A stretch of DNA of 64,000 nt, taken from NCBI RefSeq assembly GCF_018614655.1, contig NZ_JAGGOG010000011.1, forward strand, positions 294,358 through 358,357, read 5' to 3'. Shown piece by piece: positions 15,275 to 24,647 of the stretch; the stretch's first letter is position 1; each line of letters opens with the position of its first letter. Both the position numbers and the translations under genes were made by a program. Source of the DNA: Pseudomonas fluorescens. GTDB taxonomy: Bacteria; Pseudomonadota; Gammaproteobacteria; Pseudomonadales; Pseudomonadaceae. The notes under the pieces are model-generated. The model did no database searches and had not been told where the DNA came from. It was given only the letters and a program-made list of their open reading frames with translations.

Positions 15275-17461
15275 TTATACGCTGGGCCGCTGCAGAGGCA
15301 GGCTGAGGGACGAACGGGGCAGTCCAAGCTGGGCCAGGGCGTTGCCCACCGCCGGAGCGATGACCGGCACACCCAGTTCGCCCACCCCGGTGGGCACCTC
15401 GCCGGACGCCACGATGATCACCTCGATCTGCGGCATTTCGTCGATACGCAGGGGTCGGTAGTTGTGAAAATTGCTCTGCTCGACAATCCCGTCCTTGAGG
15501 CTGATGTTGCCGTGCAAGGCAATGCCCAGGCCGTAGCCGATGCCGCCTTCGATCTGGGCACGCACCACATCGGGGTTGACCACGATGCCGCAATCCACCG
15601 CACACCAGACCTTATGCACCCGCGGCACGCCGCCCTCGCCCAGGGACACCTCGGCGATCTGCGCCACATAGGTACCAAAAGCCTTGGCCACACCGACGCC
15701 ACGCGCCCTGCCCTCGATCACGCCCGGGCCTTGCCAGTTAGCGGCCTTGGCCACCGCACGCAGTACACCCGCCTCGCGAGGCGCATTGCCCATCAGGGCC
15801 AGGCGCCCGTCTACCGGGTCTTGTCCACTTTCGTGCAGCAATTGGTCAATAAAACTCTCGACGGCATGCCCGGTATGGGTGCTGGCCACCGAACGCAACG
15901 AGGTGGTCGGTACCTTGCCCGGGACAATATGCGCGTCGCAACGAAAGTGCTCGAAGGTGTAGGGAATCTCGCTGGCGCCTTCGACCATCATCAGGTCGAC
16001 GCCATTGACCACCAGCGCATCCATGGCGCTGTTGCGCGTCCAGGAATGGCCAACAATGGTGTCGGTCCAGGCGACCACTTTGCCGCCACGGATCGCTCCG
16101 CGCAGGCGGTGCAGGATCATCGGCCGGTACCAGCCGTTGCGCAGGTCGTCTTCGCGGGTCCAGACCACCTTGATTCCATGGCCGGGACCGATGCCCTTGG
16201 CCGCTGCGGCCATGTCGGCCGCCAGGTCCGGCCCCAGCACCAGGTTACCCAAATCGATACGGCGACCGAAGCTGCCGCCCGCCATGATGGTTTCGATCTC
16301 GACCTTTTCCGGTGGCAACTGGAACAGATCGCACAGCTGTTTGTGGTCCAGGGTCTGGATCTGGCAACCATAGCGGGCCTTGACGGTGTTGCCGTCCCAG
16401 AACAGATAGCCGCCCAGCGGCTCCATCGGCGCGTGGGCCACATAGGGGAAGCTGTACTCGGCTTCGATCACCTTGTCGGCGTTTTTGAAAGCGTCATCGG
16501 GCGTCCCGACGACTTTTGCCGTCACCCCGGTTTTCTGCGCCACTTCACGGAACTCAGTGAAGATCTGCTCAGTGCTGCGCATTTCTGCCTGGCTGTCGTC
16601 CCACTCGACTTTCAGCTTGTTGCGGCCTTGAATCGCCGCCCACGTACCCTTGGCGTAAACGGCCACGCCGGTATCGACCTGCTTGACCGCCACCACCCCG
16701 GGCACCGCCAGGGCTTCGGTGGCGTCGAAGCGGCGGACCTTGCCGCCAAAACGCGGTGATTTGGCCAGGGTGACGGTGAGCATGTCGGGTTCGTGGATGT
16801 CTTCGGAAAACTGCGCCGTGCCGTTGGTCTTGCCCAACGAATCAACACGGTGCACGCCCGTTTGTTTACCGATCAGGGTGAAGTTCGCCGGGTCCTTGAG
16901 GGTCAACGAGGCAGGATCCGGGGCACTCAAGCGGGCGGCCTGCGCCGCGAACTCGCCGAAGCCGGCTTCACGCCCACTGGCCGCGTGGCTGATGCGCCCC
17001 TGCTTGACGCTGATCTGCTGCGCCGGCACTTGCCATTCCTTCGCCGCCGCCTGGACCAGCATGGCCCGCGCCATGGCGCCCATGCTGCGCATCTGTTGGT
17101 AGGCATTGGCCACCGAGCTGGAACCACCGGTGCCCTGAAAACCAAAGGTCAGGTTCTTGTACACCGCCGTGTCCACCGGTGCCGCGACGACTCGCATCTG
17201 CGACCAGTCGGCGTCCAGCTCTTCGGCCACTAATGTAGCCATGCCGGTGTACACGCCCTGGCCTATTTCGGAATGCTTGCTCAATACCGTAACGATGCCG
17301 TCTTCACCAATCTGCACAAAGGCATTGGGTACAAAAGCGGCTTCGTTATTAACGCCGGACTTGGCTTGCGCGCCCTTGCCCGGAAGATAGGCACCAATAA
17401 CCAATACGCTGGAGCCCACAATAAACTGACGCCGAGACAGCGAGACTTCAGAAGTGCTCAT
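15275..17461 (-). CDS. Molybdopterin-binding large subunit of an IorAB-type hydroxylase/aldehyde dehydrogenase
   Basis: This 728-aa subunit carries the molybdenum cofactor and active site. A twin-arginine signal, SLSRRQFIVGSSVLVIGAY, at residues 8-26 predicts export with its small partner. MoCo-binding glycine-rich segments include FGFQGTGGSSSVANAYQQMR, AGGSFGRRIDLGN and SVASTHTGHAVESF, and the C-terminal active-site region contains EGGIGYGLGIAL and GVGELGVPVIAPAVGNAL with the conserved Glu. Size and two-subunit plus cytochrome architecture match isoquinoline 1-oxidoreductase and periplasmic aldehyde dehydrogenases. It is first in the three-gene operon. The real substrate, an aldehyde or an N-heterocycle, is not determined by sequence. 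Confidence 0.87.
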   Translation of the reverse strand: MSTSEVSLSRRQFIVGSSVLVIGAYLPGKGAQAKSGVNNEAAFVPNAFVQIGEDGIVTVLSKHSEIGQGVYTGMATLVAEELDADWSQMRVVAAPVDTAVYKNLTFGFQGTGGSSSVANAYQQMRSMGAMARAMLVQAAAKEWQVPAQQISVKQGRISHAASGREAGFGEFAAQAARLSAPDPASLTLKDPANFTLIGKQTGVHRVDSLGKTNGTAQFSEDIHEPDMLTVTLAKSPRFGGKVRRFDATEALAVPGVVAVKQVDTGVAVYAKGTWAAIQGRNKLKVEWDDSQAEMRSTEQIFTEFREVAQKTGVTAKVVGTPDDAFKNADKVIEAEYSFPYVAHAPMEPLGGYLFWDGNTVKARYGCQIQTLDHKQLCDLFQLPPEKVEIETIMAGGSFGRRIDLGNLVLGPDLAADMAAAAKGIGPGHGIKVVWTREDDLRNGWYRPMILHRLRGAIRGGKVVAWTDTIVGHSWTRNSAMDALVVNGVDLMMVEGASEIPYTFEHFRCDAHIVPGKVPTTSLRSVASTHTGHAVESFIDQLLHESGQDPVDGRLALMGNAPREAGVLRAVAKAANWQGPGVIEGRARGVGVAKAFGTYVAQIAEVSLGEGGVPRVHKVWCAVDCGIVVNPDVVRAQIEGGIGYGLGIALHGNISLKDGIVEQSNFHNYRPLRIDEMPQIEVIIVASGEVPTGVGELGVPVIAPAVGNALAQLGLPRSSLSLPLQRPSV

Positions 17462-18020
17462 TAAATAACTCCATCCTGGTGATCGACGCGACAGATGCCA
17501 TACCGCACACCACCTGCAGCCTGTTCCCGTTTCAATCTATTGATGACACACATTACTCGCAGGCACCGCAAACAACCAAGTAGCGGCGGCCAAACTTTAC
17601 ATAACCGGCCAAAGCTTAATGATAAGGATTTTTATTTAAAACAAACAGACTAAGTTATGAACAACCCACAACCGATTCTTTGCGGATACATGTGCAAGTT
17701 GTCTGACAGCGTATTTGATCAGGCAGGGGTAACTTGGAGATAGAACGAAACTAGCAATTTCTTGCACAATCCTGTCAATCGAGCCGCAAGGCTGTTCACT
17801 TAAGCAAAAACGCCGCTTACCCCGAGATGGGCAGGACGGTACCTACAGGGGCCATGCCGATCACCTGTAGCCGCTGGCGCAGCCTGCGATCGGCTGCGCA
17901 GCAGTCGTCAGGATCTTGAAACCGTTGAAGGTCCTTCGGCCCTTATCGCAGCCTCGTGCCTCGGCAGCAGCTACAGGGAATGTGTCGATCACCTATTGTG
18001 TCAATCGAGGGGGTTTACCC
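17462..18020. other. Intergenic region: hydroxylase operon promoter side, AT-rich, with one REP-like element
   Basis: No gene is supported in these 559 bp. The part next to 17461 (about 17570-17780) is AT-rich and is the likely promoter region of the leftward molybdenum hydroxylase operon. From about 17865 to 17978 there is a REP-like element. The remainder, up to the deoB stop at 18021, shows only a weak GAGGGTAAACCCCCTC-like hairpin on the minus strand. Confidence 0.6.
17865..17978. repeat. REP-like element (opposite orientation)
   Basis: It begins CCTGTAGCCGCTGGCGCAGC and ends GCCTCGGCAGCAGCTACAGG. It is the same unit as at 13291 and 38378, but reverse-complemented relative to them. Confidence 0.8.
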
Positions 18021-19262
18021 TCAAGGCGATGAAGGACGATCCCGTAACAAAAAAGAGGCTCCCCACTCCAACGGCGCCACTCCCAAATGTGCAGCCAGTG
18101 TCTGGCCGATATCGGCAAAGCTGCCTCGCTCACCCAACCATCCAGCCGCCACGCCGGCACCAAAGGCCAATACAGGCACGTGCTCGCGGGTATGATCGCT
18201 GCCAGGTCGCGACGGGTCGCAACCGTGGTCGGCGCTGATGATCAGCAACGTCTGCGGGTCCATCAGCGCCAGCAGTTCCGGCAGCCTGCGGTCGAAGGCC
18301 TCCAGCGCGGCAGCGTATCCGGCCAGGTCCCGACGGTGTCCGTAGAGCATGTCGAAGTCGACGAAGTTGGCGAACACCAGGCTATTGTCTGGCGCTTCCT
18401 GGAAGGCCTTGAGCGTGGCATCGAACAACGCATCGTTGCCATCCGCCTTGTACAAACGGCTGATGCCTCGATGGGCGAAAATATCGCCGATCTTGCCCAC
18501 CGCATGCACGGTGCCGCCGGCGTCGCACAGGCGATCAAGCAGCGTTGCCGAGGACGGCGGTACGGTGTAGTCACGGCGGTTGCCGGTGCGGCGAAACTCA
18601 CCCGCGCGCTCCCCCGTGAACGGTCGGGCAATCACCCGTCCGACTGTGTATTCATCGCACAGTCTGCGTGCGATTTCGCACACCCGGTACAGCGCTTCAA
18701 GCCCGAAATGGCTTTCGTGGGCGGCGATCTGCAGCACGCTGTCGGCCGAGGTGTAGCAAATCGGCTGCCCGCTGCGGATGTGTGCCTCGCCCAACTCATC
18801 CAGCACGGTGGTGCCCGAGGCATGGCAATTGCCCAATATCCCCGGCAACCCAGCCTGCTCAATCAGGTCGGCCAGCAACTGCGGCGGGAAAGAATCGACC
18901 GGCTGCTCGAAATAACCCCAGTCGAACAACACCGGCACGCCCATCATTTCCCAGTGCCCGGACGGCGTATCTTTGCCTGAGGATTGTTCTCGTGCATGAC
19001 CGAAGGCCCCGATCGGCGCAGCGTCCCCCCAGTTGCCCGGCAACGGCCCGTCGCCACTGGCCGCCGCTGCGGCACCCAACCCCAACCGACCCAGGTTCGG
19101 TAATGACAGTGGCCCCCTGCGCAACGCCCCATCGGCCTCGCCACGGGCGCACGCCTGCGCGATATGGCGCAATGTATCGGCGCCTGTATCGCCAAAAAGA
19201 GCAGCGTCGGCACTGGCACCGATGCCCAGAGAGTCCAGCACCAACACGATGGCTTTGTTCAT
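18021..19262 (-). CDS. deoB: Phosphopentomutase DeoB
   Basis: This cytoplasmic enzyme interconverts (deoxy)ribose 1-phosphate and 5-phosphate in nucleoside catabolism. It is 413 aa from the ATG at 19262 ([20 protein letters not shown]). Metal-binding and catalytic motifs of the alkaline-phosphatase superfamily are present: D10-S11 in the opening, [15 protein letters not shown] containing the phosphorylated Thr, [10 protein letters not shown], and the C-terminal [21 protein letters not shown]. It overlaps the deoA stop by 4 bp and ends the cdd-nupC-deoA-deoB set. Length is normal for the family. Confidence 0.95.
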   Translation of the reverse strand: MNKAIVLVLDSLGIGASADAALFGDTGADTLRHIAQACARGEADGALRRGPLSLPNLGRLGLGAAAAASGDGPLPGNWGDAAPIGAFGHAREQSSGKDTPSGHWEMMGVPVLFDWGYFEQPVDSFPPQLLADLIEQAGLPGILGNCHASGTTVLDELGEAHIRSGQPICYTSADSVLQIAAHESHFGLEALYRVCEIARRLCDEYTVGRVIARPFTGERAGEFRRTGNRRDYTVPPSSATLLDRLCDAGGTVHAVGKIGDIFAHRGISRLYKADGNDALFDATLKAFQEAPDNSLVFANFVDFDMLYGHRRDLAGYAAALEAFDRRLPELLALMDPQTLLIISADHGCDPSRPGSDHTREHVPVLAFGAGVAAGWLGERGSFADIGQTLAAHLGVAPLEWGASFLLRDRPSSP

Positions 19263-20566
19263 AGGATGTCCTGGATCAAGGCGCGCGCGGCAAGGCTTTC
19301 GCCGCCCAACCGATAGGCTGCGCGCAAGGCGGATGCGCCCTGCTCGGCCTGCTCTGGATTGCGCGCGTGGACCCAACCCAGGGGCCGTTGCGCATTCACC
19401 GGCTCACCGACAAAGGCCAACTCGCTGAAGCCCACGGACAGGTCCAGCACGTCATCCGGATGACTGCGTCCACCGCCCAGCGCCACCACCGCCAGGCCCA
19501 CCGCGCGGGTGTCGATCTCGGTGATACGTCCTTCTTCCTCGGACCACACCGGCACCGACACAGCAGCCTTGGGTAAATGCTCGTCGGGGTTGTGGGTAAA
19601 GCCCTGCGGGCCGCCCAAGGCACTGACCATCTGCTCGAATCGCTGCAGGGCCGCCCCGCTCTGCCAGGCCTGGTGCAGTTGATCACGGGCCTGTGCGTCA
19701 TCGCTCGCCAGGCCGGCCATCGTCAGTACCTGACTGGCCAGCGCCAACGTAACCGCCCACAGGCGTTCACTGCGCACCTCACCCTTGAGCAAGGCCACCG
19801 CTTCGGCGACCTCCAGCGCATTGCCGGCGCTGCGCGCCAGCGGCTGGTTCATGTCGGTGATCAGGGCGCGGGTGTTGACCCCGGCACCGTTGGCCACCGC
19901 AACGATACTGGCCGCCAGTTCCCGAGCCTGCTCAGGCTCGGCCATGAACGCGCCGTTGCCGGTCTTCACATCCATGATCAATACGTCGAGGCCGGCGGCA
20001 AGTTTCTTGCCGAGGATCGACGCGGTGATCAGATCAATCGACTCCACCGACCCGGTCACATCGCGGATCACGTACAATCGCTTGTCCGCCGGCGCGAGGT
20101 TGGCGGTCTGGCCGATGATGGCGCAACCGACTTCGGCCACCACCGCGCGCAGCCGCTCAGGGCTGGGTTGGCAGTCGTAGCCGGGGATGCTCTCGAGCTT
20201 GTCCAGGGTGCCGCCGGTATGCCCCAGGCCACGCCCGGAAATCATCGGTACGTAGCAACCACAGGCCGCCAGCAAGGGCGCCAGCAGCAGACTGATCAGG
20301 TCGCCGACGCCGCCCGTGGAATGCTTGTCCACTATCGGCCCTGGCAATTCCCAGCTCAGCACTTGGCCGGAGTCGCGCATCGCCTCGGTCAAGGCAATGC
20401 GCTCGGTCACGTCCATGCCCTTGATAAACACCGCCATGGCGAACGCCGCCACCTGCCCGTCGCTGAGGCTGGCGTCGGCAATGCCGGCGACAAACCGTTG
20501 AATGTCAGCCGCCGCCAGGGCGTGCCCGTCGCGTTTACGGCGAATCACTTCTTGTGGCAACCACAT
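19259..20566 (-). CDS. deoA: Thymidine phosphorylase DeoA
   Basis: This enzyme splits thymidine and deoxyuridine with phosphate to the base and deoxyribose 1-phosphate, the substrate of DeoB. It is 435 aa, standard for bacterial DeoA. Signatures include [20 protein letters not shown] (phosphate binding) and [20 protein letters not shown] (nucleoside phosphorylase family-3 pattern) in the N-terminal half, then [12 protein letters not shown]. It starts 11 bp after the nupC stop and overlaps deoB. A ribosome binding site, AAAGGAG, precedes the ATG. Confidence 0.95.
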   Translation of the reverse strand: MWLPQEVIRRKRDGHALAAADIQRFVAGIADASLSDGQVAAFAMAVFIKGMDVTERIALTEAMRDSGQVLSWELPGPIVDKHSTGGVGDLISLLLAPLLAACGCYVPMISGRGLGHTGGTLDKLESIPGYDCQPSPERLRAVVAEVGCAIIGQTANLAPADKRLYVIRDVTGSVESIDLITASILGKKLAAGLDVLIMDVKTGNGAFMAEPEQARELAASIVAVANGAGVNTRALITDMNQPLARSAGNALEVAEAVALLKGEVRSERLWAVTLALASQVLTMAGLASDDAQARDQLHQAWQSGAALQRFEQMVSALGGPQGFTHNPDEHLPKAAVSVPVWSEEEGRITEIDTRAVGLAVVALGGGRSHPDDVLDLSVGFSELAFVGEPVNAQRPLGWVHARNPEQAEQGASALRAAYRLGGESLAARALIQDIL

Positions 20567-20577
20567 ACCGCACTCCT

Positions 20578-21843
20578 TTACAGCGAAATGAAAAAGCCGA
20601 CAATGGCCGCACTCATCAGGTTAGAGAGCGTGCCGCCGATCATGGCCCGCAAGCCCAGCCGCGCCAGTTCGTGGCGACGTTGCGGCGCGATGCCCGTCAG
20701 GCCGCCCAGTTGAATGGCGATCGAGGACAGATTGGCAAAGCCGCACAGGGCGAAGGTGACGATCACTTGGGTGTGGACCGACAATAGCGGCACACCGGCT
20801 TCGGCGGCCTTGGCCGGGGTCAGGTAGTTAGAAAGGTCGGCATAGGCGACGAACTCGTTGAGCACCAGTTTTTCACCGATGAAACCACCCGCCATCACCG
20901 CTTCATGCCACGGCACCCCAAGCAGAAAAGCGATGGGCGCCAGCACGTGCCCGAGGATCAATTGCAAGGTCAATTGCGGAAAGCCAAACCAGTTGCCTGC
21001 CCAGCCCAGAAGCCCATTGAAGAGTGCGATCAAGGCGATAAAAGCCAGCAACATGGCGCCCACGGACAAGGCCAGGCGCAAGCCAACCTGAGCCCCTTCG
21101 GCAGCGGCATCGATGATATTCGCGGGGCGGTTCTCTGCCTGGCCCAGCTCTTCAACCAGATGTTCGGCCCGGGCGACTTCGGTTTCCGGCTCCATCAGCT
21201 TGGCCATCAGCAAGGCCCCCGGCGCCGACATGAAACACGCCGCGATCAGGTACTTGAGCTCCACGCCCAGCCCCGCATAACCCAGCAATACGGAACCGGC
21301 CACGGCAGCGAAACCACCGACCATTACCGCGAATAACTCTGAGCGTGTCAGCTTGGCAATGAACGGCCGTACCACCAGCGGCACCTCCGATTGGCCAACG
21401 AAAATCGCCGACGTCACCACCATCGACTCGACACGACTGGTGCCCAGCAACAGACGCAGGGCACCACCCACCAGTCGGATGATCCAGCCCATCACGCCGA
21501 TGTAATACAGCACCGAAATAAAGCTGCCGAAGAACACAATCATCGGCAATACCCTGATGGCGAACACAAACCCGCCATTGCCGAACACTTCAAACATGTG
21601 CGGTGAACTCAGGCCACCGAAGAGAAACTCGATGCCCTTGTTGGCGTAGAGCTGCAGCGATGCCACGGCATTGGACAGCGAGGCCAGCACCGTCTGGCCC
21701 CATGGCACGTACAACGCAAAGGCGCCGATCAAGACCTGGATCACAAACGCTACCGAAACAGTGCGCCAGTTAATCGAACGTCGTTGGTGGGATAAAGCAA
21801 TGGCAATGGCAATAAGTGTCGCTATTCCGACAAGACTGATCAT
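20578..21843 (-). CDS. nupC: Concentrative nucleoside transporter NupC
   Basis: This is an inner-membrane proton- or sodium-coupled nucleoside importer of the CNT family, 421 aa with about ten hydrophobic segments. Family motifs are visible: [41 protein letters not shown] with the substrate-contact Gln/Glu, and C-terminal [15 protein letters not shown] plus [16 protein letters not shown]. It sits between cdd (54 bp) and deoA (11 bp) and supplies the salvage enzymes. The length and motif order match NupC without truncation. Confidence 0.95.
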   Translation of the reverse strand: MISLVGIATLIAIAIALSHQRRSINWRTVSVAFVIQVLIGAFALYVPWGQTVLASLSNAVASLQLYANKGIEFLFGGLSSPHMFEVFGNGGFVFAIRVLPMIVFFGSFISVLYYIGVMGWIIRLVGGALRLLLGTSRVESMVVTSAIFVGQSEVPLVVRPFIAKLTRSELFAVMVGGFAAVAGSVLLGYAGLGVELKYLIAACFMSAPGALLMAKLMEPETEVARAEHLVEELGQAENRPANIIDAAAEGAQVGLRLALSVGAMLLAFIALIALFNGLLGWAGNWFGFPQLTLQLILGHVLAPIAFLLGVPWHEAVMAGGFIGEKLVLNEFVAYADLSNYLTPAKAAEAGVPLLSVHTQVIVTFALCGFANLSSIAIQLGGLTGIAPQRRHELARLGLRAMIGGTLSNLMSAAIVGFFISL

Positions 21844-21897
21844 GCAGGCGCCTCAACATTGGACCACGCGGATGCAGGCCCGTAGGCCTGCCCAGGA

Positions 21898-22296
21898 TTA
21901 GAAAGCGTCGAAGGCGCCCGGCAGCAATTGCTCCAGGGTCCAGATACGTGTGGCCGCCGGGTCATTGCCCTGGCAGATCACCACCGCATCCTTGGCCATC
22001 AACTCCAGCATCACCTGGCGGCAGGCACCGCAAGGGCTTATAAGTGAAACGTTTGGCGCGTAGATCGCCATGGCCTTGAAGCTTCCCGGCGCATGGCCCT
22101 GACTAATGGCACTGAATAAAGCGCTACGCTCGGCACAGTTGGTCAGCCCGTAAGAGATGTTCTCCACGTTGCAGCCCTGTACCACTTCGCCGTTGGCGGT
22201 CAGCAACGCCGCACCGACGGGAAAATGGGAGTACGGCGAATAGGTGCACTCAGCAGCACGCTTCGCCTTCTCCATCAAACGCTCTTCAATAGTCAT
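21898..22296 (-). CDS. cdd: Cytidine deaminase Cdd
   Basis: This is the small homotetramer-type cytidine deaminase, 132 aa, which converts (deoxy)cytidine to (deoxy)uridine. The zinc site is complete: CNVENISYGLTNCAERSALF supplies the first Cys-Ala-Glu element with the catalytic Glu, and SPCGACRQVMLEL supplies two more cysteines. It is first in the leftward cdd-nupC-deoA-deoB set. The region ahead of it carries a 7-5-7 inverted repeat. It is the short (about 130-aa) form rather than the long E. coli form. Confidence 0.95.
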   Translation of the reverse strand: MTIEERLMEKAKRAAECTYSPYSHFPVGAALLTANGEVVQGCNVENISYGLTNCAERSALFSAISQGHAPGSFKAMAIYAPNVSLISPCGACRQVMLELMAKDAVVICQGNDPAATRIWTLEQLLPGAFDAF

Positions 22297-22324
22297 TCAC
22301 AGTGCCATCCCATTTTTTTGCAGC

Positions 22325-22343
22325 CACGACCAGGCAGGTCGTG
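22325..22343. promoter_or_regulatory. Inverted repeat in the cdd leader/promoter
   Basis: CACGACC-AGGCA-GGTCGTG is a perfect 7-5-7 inverted repeat, about 30 bp ahead of the cdd start. It could be an operator for a nucleoside-responsive repressor or a leader hairpin. No T-run follows on the cdd strand, so it is not a terminator for cdd-directed transcription. Confidence 0.45.
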
Positions 22344-22590
22344 TCGCTATTATTTTGGTATTTAAATAACATTTTCTGTGAATATTCAATCTTTTTTAAA
22401 CGGAAGTGAACAAAGGTAACTACCGGACAGCCCCGTCGCCCCCAGCCCGCAAATTGATCGCATGCAGGATCACTGGAAGCCTCAATCGGTTTCACCCATA
22501 AAACGCCCCTCTTCGCCCCGCGTTACCTCATGAGGCAGGTCGAGGCTGAAATGCATCGCCACTGTGCATTTTCGTGCCAGATAAGAAACC

Positions 22591-22610
22591 ATGTTTCATA
22601 TATGAAACAT
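22591..22610. promoter_or_regulatory. Perfect 20-bp palindrome, probable operator of the catabolic operon
   Basis: ATGTTTCATATATGAAACAT is its own reverse complement over all 20 bases. It lies 135 bp before the first gene of the ABC/Rieske catabolic operon. The IclR regulator encoded inside that operon is the natural candidate to bind it. The assignment is by position and symmetry only. Confidence 0.65.
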
Positions 22611-22744
22611 TAAAATCCTCCCTATATTCTTATAACTTATTAATAACAAAGAATTTTCCTACAAATACGCTTCAGTAAAAACATCTGGCATTGTTCATGC
22701 ACTAAACGACGTATCACCTATAAAACAGACCAGAGACCCCTCCC

Positions 22745-23596
22745 ATGGCTGTGAATGAGATGTACGCCGTCGCCGCACAATGGAATAAGCCTGTTCACAA
22801 GGAAGAGCTGGAACCGACCGAAATTGAATTTCGTAACGTCGGTAAATGTTTCCCGGCCAAAGGAAAGTCCGAGGCCCCTTTCGCCATACGCGAGGTGAAT
22901 TTCAAGATTCGGCGCGGCGAAGTGGTGTCGATCATTGGCCCGTCGGGCTGTGGCAAGAGCACCATCCTTAATATGGGCTCAGGCCTGTATCTCCCCAGTG
23001 AAGGCGAAGTGTTTGTCGGTGGTGAAGCGGTCACCGGTCCCGTCCGCAAAGTCGCCTTCATGCTGCAGAAAGACTTGCTGATGCCGTGGCGCAGCATTCG
23101 CCGTAACGTCGAACTGGGCCTGGAGATTCAAGGCGTCGCTCGGGCCAAGCGTGAGGCCGTGGCGACGGAACTGCTGGACCGCTGCCATCTGCAGGGCTTC
23201 GCCGATCACTACCCTTTCCAATTGTCCGGTGGCATGCGTCAGCGTGCGGCACTGGCCCGCACCCTGGCAATTGATCCGCAGGTGCTGTTTCTCGATGAGC
23301 CGTTTTCCGCCCTCGATGCCCAGACCAAGATGATCCTGCAACAGGACATGGCGCGGATGCTGTTCGATGAAAAGAAGACCGCGTTATTCATCACCCACGA
23401 CTTGATCGAAGGCATCGCCATGTCCGATCGGCTGCTGGTCATGAGCGCCCGCCCCGGCACCATCATCGAAGAAATCACCATCGACCTGCCGTTTCGCGAC
23501 AACCCGCTGGAGCGCCGCAAGCTGCCGGAAATCGGCCCACTGGTAGGCCGCCTGATGGAGTTGTTGCAAGTAGGCGCCGACACCGAATTGCATTGA
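22745..23596 (+). CDS. ABC transporter ATP-binding protein (nitrate/sulfonate/taurine type)
   Basis: This is the ATPase of an importer of the TauB/SsuB family, 283 aa, on the cytoplasmic face of the membrane. Walker A is GPSGCGKST, the Q-loop lies in FMLQKDLLMPW, the ABC signature is LSGGMRQR, Walker B with catalytic Glu is VLFLDEPFSALD and the switch His is in FITHD. The N-terminus is about 25 residues longer than in typical members, so a later start (ATG at 22760) is possible; the ribosome binding site is weak. It is the first gene of an 18-gene operon and is followed by the binding protein and permease. The ligand is presumably the aromatic substrate of the operon. Confidence 0.9.
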   Translation: MAVNEMYAVAAQWNKPVHKEELEPTEIEFRNVGKCFPAKGKSEAPFAIREVNFKIRRGEVVSIIGPSGCGKSTILNMGSGLYLPSEGEVFVGGEAVTGPVRKVAFMLQKDLLMPWRSIRRNVELGLEIQGVARAKREAVATELLDRCHLQGFADHYPFQLSGGMRQRAALARTLAIDPQVLFLDEPFSALDAQTKMILQQDMARMLFDEKKTALFITHDLIEGIAMSDRLLVMSARPGTIIEEITIDLPFRDNPLERRKLPEIGPLVGRLMELLQVGADTELH

Positions 23597-23626
23597 TCAT
23601 CGTCCTTATCTGATTCCGGAGTGTCC

Positions 23627-24619
23627 ATGCTCAACTCTCTGTTTCAACGATTCTGCGTGTTCGGTCTTGGCCTCGGCCTGGCCGCCGGCGTCCAGGCGCA
23701 GCCCACCGACGTCACCTACCTGCTGCCGGCACCGCCCAACTCGCCGGCCTTTGCGCCCTGGATCATTGCCAAGGAAAAAGGCTACTACACCGCTCAGGAC
23801 CTGAACCTGACGTTCATTGCCGCCAAGGGCGGTGTCGACGTGGCCAAGCAGATCGGCGCCGGCAATGCCTTGCTCGGCGGTGCGATTGGCGACACGCCAA
23901 TCGTGGTCCGGGCCAATGGCATTCCGGTGCGCGCAGTGGCCGTACTGGGAGCCGGTGGCGTGACGATGATTGCCACCAACGCCAGCGACAACATCAACAC
24001 CGTCAGCGACCTCAAGGGCAAGACCATGACGGTGATGTCCTACTCCGACACCACCTACTACGCCCTCCTCGCCACCCTGCGCAAAGCCGGCTTGGGCAAG
24101 AACGACGTCAACATCCAGGCCGCCGGCCCCGCCGGGGTCTGGCAGTTGTTCTCGGCCAACAAGGCCCAGGCCATGGCAGGTGTACCGGACTGGGTGGTCA
24201 ATGCCCAGGAGGCCGGACTGAACCTCAAGCTGATTCCCCAGGACCAGATTTTCGAAAGCATGGCCCAGGCCATCCTCGCCTCCGATGACGCGATTAAAAA
24301 CCACCCACAAGTGGTGCGTGGCGTGGTCCAGGCCACCCTGCAAGGCATGCGCGACATCATTGCCGACCCGCGTGCCGCCGCCGTGACCTTCGCCAAGGCG
24401 GTCCCGGCCTACGCCGGCAAGGAAGACTCCCTGGAAAAAGTGTTCAAGCTTTACGTCGAGCACGTTTATGCCAACCAGAGCGTACTCGGCCACATCGACC
24501 CGGCACGCCTGGACAAGGTCCGTCAGTTCTACGTCAGCGAAGGCATCGTCAGCCAGGAACCCAAGCTCGACGAGCTCTACACCAACCAGTTCGTCGACCC
24601 GCCGATTGCTGCGCAATGA
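23627..24619 (+). CDS. ABC transporter periplasmic substrate-binding protein (NMT1/TauA type)
   Basis: This is the periplasmic receptor of the importer, 330 aa. The start is the ATG at 23627, with CCGGAG 6 bp upstream; the in-frame GTG at 23621 is too close to that site. A Sec signal peptide ends near residue 24 (GLAAGVQA/QPTDV). The mature part has the NMT1-like fold seen in TauA, SsuA and ThiY, for example APWIIAKEKGYYTAQDLNL and LKGKTMTVMSYSDTTYYALL. Members bind sulfonates, nitriles, riboflavin precursors or aromatic acids, so the family alone does not name the ligand. The permease follows 28 bp later. Confidence 0.88.
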   Translation: MLNSLFQRFCVFGLGLGLAAGVQAQPTDVTYLLPAPPNSPAFAPWIIAKEKGYYTAQDLNLTFIAAKGGVDVAKQIGAGNALLGGAIGDTPIVVRANGIPVRAVAVLGAGGVTMIATNASDNINTVSDLKGKTMTVMSYSDTTYYALLATLRKAGLGKNDVNIQAAGPAGVWQLFSANKAQAMAGVPDWVVNAQEAGLNLKLIPQDQIFESMAQAILASDDAIKNHPQVVRGVVQATLQGMRDIIADPRAAAVTFAKAVPAYAGKEDSLEKVFKLYVEHVYANQSVLGHIDPARLDKVRQFYVSEGIVSQEPKLDELYTNQFVDPPIAAQ

Positions 24620-24647
24620 CGGCCTGTGACCACAAGGTAACGACACG

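Larger units (their letters stand above)
22297..22744. other. Divergent intergenic region between cdd and the ABC importer operon
   Basis: No gene is supported. The region is AT-rich around 22345-22400 and 22585-22700, as expected for two divergent promoters. It holds two dyad elements listed separately, plus short palindromes TATTTAAATA near 22358 and TGAATATTCA at 22379-22388. Confidence 0.6.

Noticed and set aside
14831..16759. Long plus-strand frame (642 codons) opposite the molybdenum hydroxylase genes
   Set aside because: It is fully antisense to two well-recognised subunits, is rich in His, Gly, Arg and Ala as expected of a shadow frame in high-GC DNA, and has no domain or ribosome binding site.
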